Shown piece after piece: positions 30,990-36,351 of a DNA stretch of 36,351 nucleotides. Both the position numbers and the translations under genes were made by a program. Each line of letters begins with the position of its first letter. The stretch's first letter is position 1. Origin of the DNA: Citrobacter werkmanii NBRC 105721. GTDB lineage: Bacteria > Pseudomonadota > Gammaproteobacteria > Enterobacterales > Enterobacteriaceae. The stretch is from contig BBMW01000024.1 of the NCBI GenBank assembly GCA_000759755.1, forward strand, positions 1-36,351. Direction: 5' to 3'. Under the pieces are notes generated by a model. It was given only the letters and a program-made list of their open reading frames with translations. It had not been told where the DNA came from and searched no databases.

Positions 30990-31025
30990 AGCAATGATTA
31001 TGACAAAAAAAATCACTGATGAGCC
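30990..31025 (-). promoter_or_regulatory. Candidate secE promoter
   Basis: On the minus strand CATAAT (31002-30997) is a good -10, preceded by GTC and a run of eight T residues. The -35 at 17 bp is poor (GGCTCA). It lies between the tufB terminator and secE, where a promoter is required. Confidence 0.35.
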
Positions 31026-31047
31026 AGGTTCTGGTGTGAAAGCGTGC

Positions 31048-31074
31048 AAAAAGGGCATCAAATGATGCCCTTTT
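31048..31074 (-). terminator. tufB terminator
   Basis: AAAAGGGCATC and GATGCCCTTTT (31049-31059 and 31064-31074) form a perfect 11-bp stem with a four-base loop. The minus-strand exit runs into TTTTTGC. It lies about 30 bp after the tufB stop and ends the tRNA-tufB transcript. Confidence 0.93.
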
Positions 31075-31105
31075 ATTGCGCATTGCGTCAAATGTTATTC
31101 GGCAA

Positions 31106-32326
<1,221 letters not shown>

Positions 32327-32408
32327 TCACCACATCAACCAGGCAATATACCTGAGCTGTTGAATGCTTTTAAAAGTAAACAGAGAGAAACGGGAAGGAG
32401 AAGTGAAG

Positions 32409-32484
32409 TGGTGCTGATACCCAGAGTCGAACTGGGGACCTCACCCTTACCAAGGGTGCGCTCTACCAACTGAGCCATATCAGC
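32409..32484 (-). tRNA. thrT: tRNA-Thr (anticodon GGT)
   Basis: A 76-nt cloverleaf on the minus strand starts GCTGATATGGCTCAG and ends GGGTATCAGCACCA, with CCA encoded at 32411-32409. The acceptor arms GCTGATA/TATCAGC pair. The anticodon GGT lies at 32451-32449 in the loop TTGGTAA. It is the last tRNA before tufB and matches thrT. Confidence 0.98.
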
Positions 32485-32489
32485 ACGTC

Positions 32490-32564
<75 letters not shown>

Positions 32565-32678
32565 ATCCTGAAACTCGGCTACCCAGTTCTTTCTGTAACA
32601 AAAAAGAGATTTCTCTCTTTTATGTTCGAGCTGATTAATTTTTTAACCAACTCAGGCGGCGATAACGCTGCCAGAAAG

Positions 32679-32763
<85 letters not shown>

Positions 32764-32771
32764 GGACTTGA

Positions 32772-32847
<76 letters not shown>

Positions 32848-32854
32848 ATCAAGT

Positions 32855-32915
32855 AGCGCGCATTTTATGGAGACCTGCGCACTCATGCAACTAAAAAATT
32901 GCATAAAATGTTCTA
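32855..32915 (-). promoter_or_regulatory. Stable-RNA promoter of thrU-tyrU-glyT-thrT-tufB
   Basis: On the minus strand, -35 TTGCAT (32890-32885) and -10 TAAAAT (32867-32862) are 17 bp apart. A GC-rich discriminator, GCGCGC, follows, the feature linked to stringent control by ppGpp. An A/T-rich UP-like stretch (TGCAATTTTTTAG) lies directly upstream. Start is near 32855. Confidence 0.88.
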
Positions 32916-32940
32916 TCGCTCACATTTTGCACTATACGTC

Positions 32941-33238
32941 CGATAAATAATCTATTTCTTCGTATGATTGGACAAATTTCCAACGGCGCGCGCCCTTCCA
33001 AAGGCAAGTTTTGCGCCGCCATGCGCTCATCCATAGAGAGAAAGTACCTCTTTATACATCTGGAATAGCCGTCACATTGCTTTTCAGGGGATGATTTTTT
33101 CTTATTATTCCCCCTCATCTGGTGTTACCCTCCTGCCCATTGTCCAAATTAACTGAAATGTGCGTGCCATTGCGTGCCGGGGATGATTTCGTTTTTTTAC
33201 CGCAGACCTGATATAGCAATGACAGCCAGACCATGCGT
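32941..33238 (+). other. Upstream region of coaA with short repeats
   Basis: About 300 bp without a gene separate the divergent tRNA promoter from coaA. The 11-mer GGGGATGATTT occurs at 33087-33097 and again at 33179-33189. TGCGTGCC is repeated in tandem at 33161 and 33171, one helical turn apart. I see no convincing -35/-10 pair, although a coaA promoter must lie here. Confidence 0.45.
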
Positions 33239-34189
33239 ATGAGTATAAAAGAGCAAGCGTTAACGTCGCCTTACCTACAGTTTGATCGCAACCAGTGGGC
33301 TGCGCTTCGTGATTCCGTGCCAATGACTCTGACCGAGGAAGAGATTGCTCGTCTGAAAGGCATTAACGAAGACTTGTCGCTGGAAGAAGTTGCCGAAATT
33401 TATTTGCCTCTATCGCGTTTGCTAAATTTTTACATCAGTTCGAACCTGCGACGTCAGGCGGTGCTGGAGCAATTTTTAGGCACTAACGGCGAGCGTATTC
33501 CTTATATTATTAGCATTGCTGGCAGCGTCGCCGTTGGCAAAAGCACCACAGCTCGTGTTTTACAGGCACTATTGAGTCGCTGGCCTGAGCATCGTAAGGT
33601 TGAGTTGATTACGACCGACGGTTTTCTTCATCCTAATCAGGTATTGAAAGATCGTGGACTCATGAAGAAGAAAGGCTTCCCTCAGTCCTATGATATGCAC
33701 CGCCTGGTTAAATTCGTTTCCGATTTGAAGTCAGGCGTACCTAACGTCACGGCGCCGGTCTACTCTCATCTTATCTATGATGTGATCCCTGATGGCGACA
33801 AAACCGTTGCCCAGCCTGACATATTAATACTCGAAGGGCTTAATGTATTACAGAGCGGGATGGATTATCCTCACGATCCACATCATGTATTTGTTTCTGA
33901 TTTTGTCGACTTTTCTATTTATGTTGATGCGCCAGAAGAATTACTCCAGACGTGGTATATCAACCGCTTCCTGAAATTCCGCGAAGGGGCATTTACCAAC
34001 CCAGACTCTTATTTCCATAATTATGCGAAATTGTCGGAAGATGAGGCAATCAACACGGCTACATCGTTATGGAAAGAGATTAACTGGCTGAATTTAAAAC
34101 AAAATATTTTACCAACGCGTGAGCGAGCCAGCTTGATTATGACCAAAAGCGCCAATCATGCCGTTGAAGAGGTCAGGCTACGTAAATAA
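33239..34189 (+). CDS. coaA: Pantothenate kinase CoaA (type I)
   Basis: CoaA phosphorylates pantothenate with ATP, the rate-setting step of coenzyme A synthesis. It is feedback-inhibited by CoA. The ATG at 33239 gives 316 residues ([20 protein letters not shown]), the E. coli length; an ATG two codons earlier (33233) is an equally open alternative with no clear ribosome-binding site to decide. The P-loop GSVAVGKST lies at about 95-103, followed by TTDGFLHPN (catalytic Asp near 127) and [11 protein letters not shown]. Codon use is more AT-rich than in the ribosomal genes. The gene converges with birA onto a shared terminator. Confidence 0.97.
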   Translation: MSIKEQALTSPYLQFDRNQWAALRDSVPMTLTEEEIARLKGINEDLSLEEVAEIYLPLSRLLNFYISSNLRRQAVLEQFLGTNGERIPYIISIAGSVAVGKSTTARVLQALLSRWPEHRKVELITTDGFLHPNQVLKDRGLMKKKGFPQSYDMHRLVKFVSDLKSGVPNVTAPVYSHLIYDVIPDGDKTVAQPDILILEGLNVLQSGMDYPHDPHHVFVSDFVDFSIYVDAPEELLQTWYINRFLKFREGAFTNPDSYFHNYAKLSEDEAINTATSLWKEINWLNLKQNILPTRERASLIMTKSANHAVEEVRLRK

Positions 34190-34192
34190 ATT

Positions 34193-34220
34193 AATAAGGG
34201 GAGCTACAGCTCCCCTTATT
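34193..34220. terminator. Bidirectional terminator between coaA and birA
   Basis: AATAAGGGGAGCT and AGCTCCCCTTATT (34193-34205 and 34208-34220) form a perfect 13-bp palindrome, so the apical pairs probably open to form the loop. A/T-rich flanks on both sides suit termination in both directions. It begins 3 bp after the coaA stop and ends directly beside the birA stop. Confidence 0.92.
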
Positions 34221-34221
34221 A

Positions 34222-35184
34222 TTATTCAGCACTTCTGAGCGATATTTCTCCGCCCATCCAGGGTTTTATCACGCCATTTTGTTCAAGCAATAATGCGCCT
34301 TGTGCATCTATTCCACGCGATACCCCAAATATTTCTTTATCGCCAATAATGAGTTTTACCGGACGGTCGATAAAGTTGTCCAACTTCTTCCAGCGGGACA
34401 GATAAGGTGCCAGGCCCTCATGCTCAAACAGTACCAGCGCAGCGCGCAGCTCGCGGATCAGTCGGGCAGCAAGGGTATTGCGGTCAATATTAATTCCCGC
34501 TTCCTGGAGATTAATCCAGCCCTGATTAACGACATTCTCTTCTACCCGGCGCATGGCCATGTTAATACCCGCACCGATAACAATTTGCGCGGCATCGCCC
34601 GTCTTACCCGTGAGTTCAACCAAAATTCCGGCCAGTTTACGATCGAGCAGATAGAGATCGTTCGGCCATTTCACGCGAACTTTATCCGCACCCAGATCGC
34701 GTAAAACCTCCGCCATGACAATACCAATCACCAGACTCAAACCAATTGCGGCTGCCGGTCCTTGCTCTAGTCGCCAGAACATTGAGAGATACAGATTGGC
34801 GCCAAACGGTGAGAACCACTTACGTCCGCGACGACCACGACCGGCCTGCTGATACTCAGCGACGCAGGCATCCCCTGACTCCAGTTGACCAATGCGGTCC
34901 ATCAGGTACTGGTTGGTTGAGTCGATAACCGGCAGAACCGTGACATTCCCCCTATCCAACTGAGAATGAATCAGTGATGAGTCTAATAACTGGATAGGCT
35001 CAGGTAAGCTGTATCCTTTACCGGGAACAGTAAATACATCAACGCCCCAGTCGCGTAGCGTCTGAACATGCTTGTTGATTGCCGCGCGGCTCATTCCCAG
35101 CTGTTCACCAAGCTGCTCACCGGAATGAAATTCACCATCGGCTAACAAGGAAATAAGCGTCAGGGGGACGGTATTATCTTTCAT
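34222..35184 (-). CDS. birA: Biotin-protein ligase / biotin operon repressor BirA
   Basis: BirA makes biotinoyl-5'-AMP, attaches biotin to the carboxyl carrier protein AccB and, as a dimer, represses the bio operon. The 320-residue protein has an N-terminal winged helix at about 1-60 ([21 protein letters not shown]), the central ligase domain with the adenylate loop [14 protein letters not shown] (about 115-128), KWPNDLYL and GAGINMAM, and the C-terminal SH3-like domain. It overlaps murB by 4 bp (ATGA), so the two are coupled. E. coli BirA has one more residue (321). Confidence 0.98.
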   Translation of the reverse strand: MKDNTVPLTLISLLADGEFHSGEQLGEQLGMSRAAINKHVQTLRDWGVDVFTVPGKGYSLPEPIQLLDSSLIHSQLDRGNVTVLPVIDSTNQYLMDRIGQLESGDACVAEYQQAGRGRRGRKWFSPFGANLYLSMFWRLEQGPAAAIGLSLVIGIVMAEVLRDLGADKVRVKWPNDLYLLDRKLAGILVELTGKTGDAAQIVIGAGINMAMRRVEENVVNQGWINLQEAGINIDRNTLAARLIRELRAALVLFEHEGLAPYLSRWKKLDNFIDRPVKLIIGDKEIFGVSRGIDAQGALLLEQNGVIKPWMGGEISLRSAE

Positions 35185-36209
35185 GCGATGATCTCCACAG
35201 CATTCACTTCACCCTGTGGGCCAATAAATCTGACCTCAGGTTCAAGCCAGACATTGAATTTCTCACCGACGTTTTGGCGTACATGATGCGCTAGTTGCAC
35301 CACATCCTGACTGGTCGCACGGTCTGCATTGATCAGTACCAGTGCTTGCTGCTGATGTACCGCTGCACCACCAATACGCATGCCTTTTAGCTGGCATTGA
35401 TCGATAAGCCAGCCGGCAGCCAGTTTCACTGAACCATCAACCTGTGGGTAATGAGGCGCGGTCGGGAATTTAGCCAGCAGTTCCTGCGCAACGTGCGCTG
35501 TAACAACCGGGTTTTTAAAGAAACTACCCGCATTACCGTTAACTTTCGGGTCGGGCAGCTTTGTTGTGCGCATATGACAGACAGAATCAAAAACCTGCTG
35601 AGGCGTCACGGTTGCGGGATCCAGACGAGTCAGGTCACCATAAGTGAGAACGGGCTGCCACTGTTTAGGCAAGCGCAGACCAACGGCAACAATTGCGAAA
35701 CGATCCTGGTATTCATGCTTGAAGATGCTGTCACGGTAACCAAAACGGCATTCCGCGGCGCTGACGCGCAGATGTTTGCCGGTTGACAGTTCAACGCAGT
35801 CCACATATTCACAGACACGCTGCAGCTCCACACCATAAGCACCAATATTCTGAATGGGAGATGAACCGACGCATCCGGGAATGAGTGCCAGATTTTCCAG
35901 CCCTGGCATACCTTCTTGCAGCGTGTGCTGTACCAGATGATGCCAGTTCTCACCGGCACCTACGTGCAGATGCCACGCCTCAGGTTGTTCTGTGATCTCA
36001 ATGCCCTTGATTCGATTGACGATCACCGTTCCATGGAAGGTATCGAGAAACAGGACGTTACTCCCCTCGCCCAGGATCAGTACTGGATGATGTGATGCAT
36101 TCGCTGATTGCCAGGCATTCAGCAGTTGTTGCTCATTTTCGGCGCAGACAAACTCATTAGCTTGTTGATCGATACCGAAGGTGTTCCAGGCTTTAAGGGA
36201 GTGATTCAT
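35181..36209 (-). CDS. murB: UDP-N-acetylenolpyruvoylglucosamine reductase MurB
   Basis: MurB reduces UDP-GlcNAc-enolpyruvate to UDP-MurNAc with FAD and NADPH, the second committed step of peptidoglycan synthesis. The ATG at 36209 gives [14 protein letters not shown] and 342 residues, the E. coli length. An in-frame ATG at 36236 would add nine unconserved residues and is rejected. The FAD motif LGEGSNVLF (about 50-58), [31 protein letters not shown] and the catalytic [11 protein letters not shown] with its Ser (about 229) are present. It overlaps birA by 4 bp. Confidence 0.97.
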   Translation of the reverse strand: MNHSLKAWNTFGIDQQANEFVCAENEQQLLNAWQSANASHHPVLILGEGSNVLFLDTFHGTVIVNRIKGIEITEQPEAWHLHVGAGENWHHLVQHTLQEGMPGLENLALIPGCVGSSPIQNIGAYGVELQRVCEYVDCVELSTGKHLRVSAAECRFGYRDSIFKHEYQDRFAIVAVGLRLPKQWQPVLTYGDLTRLDPATVTPQQVFDSVCHMRTTKLPDPKVNGNAGSFFKNPVVTAHVAQELLAKFPTAPHYPQVDGSVKLAAGWLIDQCQLKGMRIGGAAVHQQQALVLINADRATSQDVVQLAHHVRQNVGEKFNVWLEPEVRFIGPQGEVNAVEIIA

Positions 36210-36298
36210 AGACGCTTTCCTGATGCAAAATCGCACTTAGTTTACCGCATATGCCGCAGGATGGCTTGTGTTATGGAGGCGAGGGGGTTGCTTTGGTA

Positions 36299-36331
<33 letters not shown>

Positions 36332-36351
36332 GTTTCATTTCGCACAGACGC

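Noticed and set aside
32968-33147. TTGGACAA / TTGTCCAA inverted pair flanking the coaA upstream region
   Set aside because: An isolated 8-bp match about 170 bp apart is plausible by chance, with no linked feature.

Overview
The window is chromosomal core DNA from a member of the Enterobacteriaceae. Gene order and protein sequences closely match the interval between the rRNA operons rrnE and rrnB in Escherichia, Salmonella and Citrobacter, written here in reverse order. I favour a Citrobacter- or Salmonella-like species, but the window alone does not settle the genus. No rRNA gene lies inside it. I see no insertion sequence, prophage, integrase or CRISPR array.

Layout: positions 1-3165 hold the PurR-type promoter and the purine biosynthesis operon purH-purD (+). 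Positions 3162-6579 hold the zinc/envelope-stress module: zraS-zraR (-) and divergent zraP (+), with two facing sigma-54 promoters and a large ZraR-type inverted repeat between them. Positions 6657-11022 carry a leftward group: nudC (NAD cap/NADH pyrophosphatase), hemE (haem synthesis), nfi (endonuclease V), yjaG, hupA (HU-alpha) and the lipoprotein gene yjaH. rsd (anti-sigma-70) runs rightward from 11122. Positions 11655-17269 are the thiamine operon thiCEFSGH (+), headed by a TPP riboswitch and closed by a strong terminator. Positions 17270-18760 are the only clearly accessory segment: about 760 bp of AT-rich non-coding DNA with repeated motifs, then a two-gene PTS cassette (lactose/chitobiose-family IIB and IIA, no IIC), a REP element and a terminator shared with rpoC.

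Positions 18776-32847 are the leftward gene-expression block: tRNA genes thrU-tyrU-glyT-thrT and tufB, then secE-nusG, rplKA, rplJL and rpoBC. It retains its classical controls: a tRNA-type promoter, the P-L11 and P-L10 promoters, the L1 and L10 leaders and the rplL-rpoB attenuator. coaA (+) and murB-birA (-) close the window, with a REP element at the right edge.

Almost everything is highly conserved housekeeping DNA. The observations most worth following are: (1) the orphan PTS IIB-IIA pair and its unusual regulatory region, where TTGCGAT occurs four times in about 190 bp, three inverted repeats sit in 100 bp and there is a CRP-like site; (2) terminators embedded in neighbouring genes (purHD terminator inside the 3' end of zraR, hupA terminator inside the 5' end of yjaH); (3) promoters whose -10 box lies inside a GC-rich inverted repeat (P-L11, P-L10, hupA); (4) a candidate helix downstream of the thiC aptamer that would compete with its closing stem. 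I do not claim a proven new system. The PTS locus is the best candidate.
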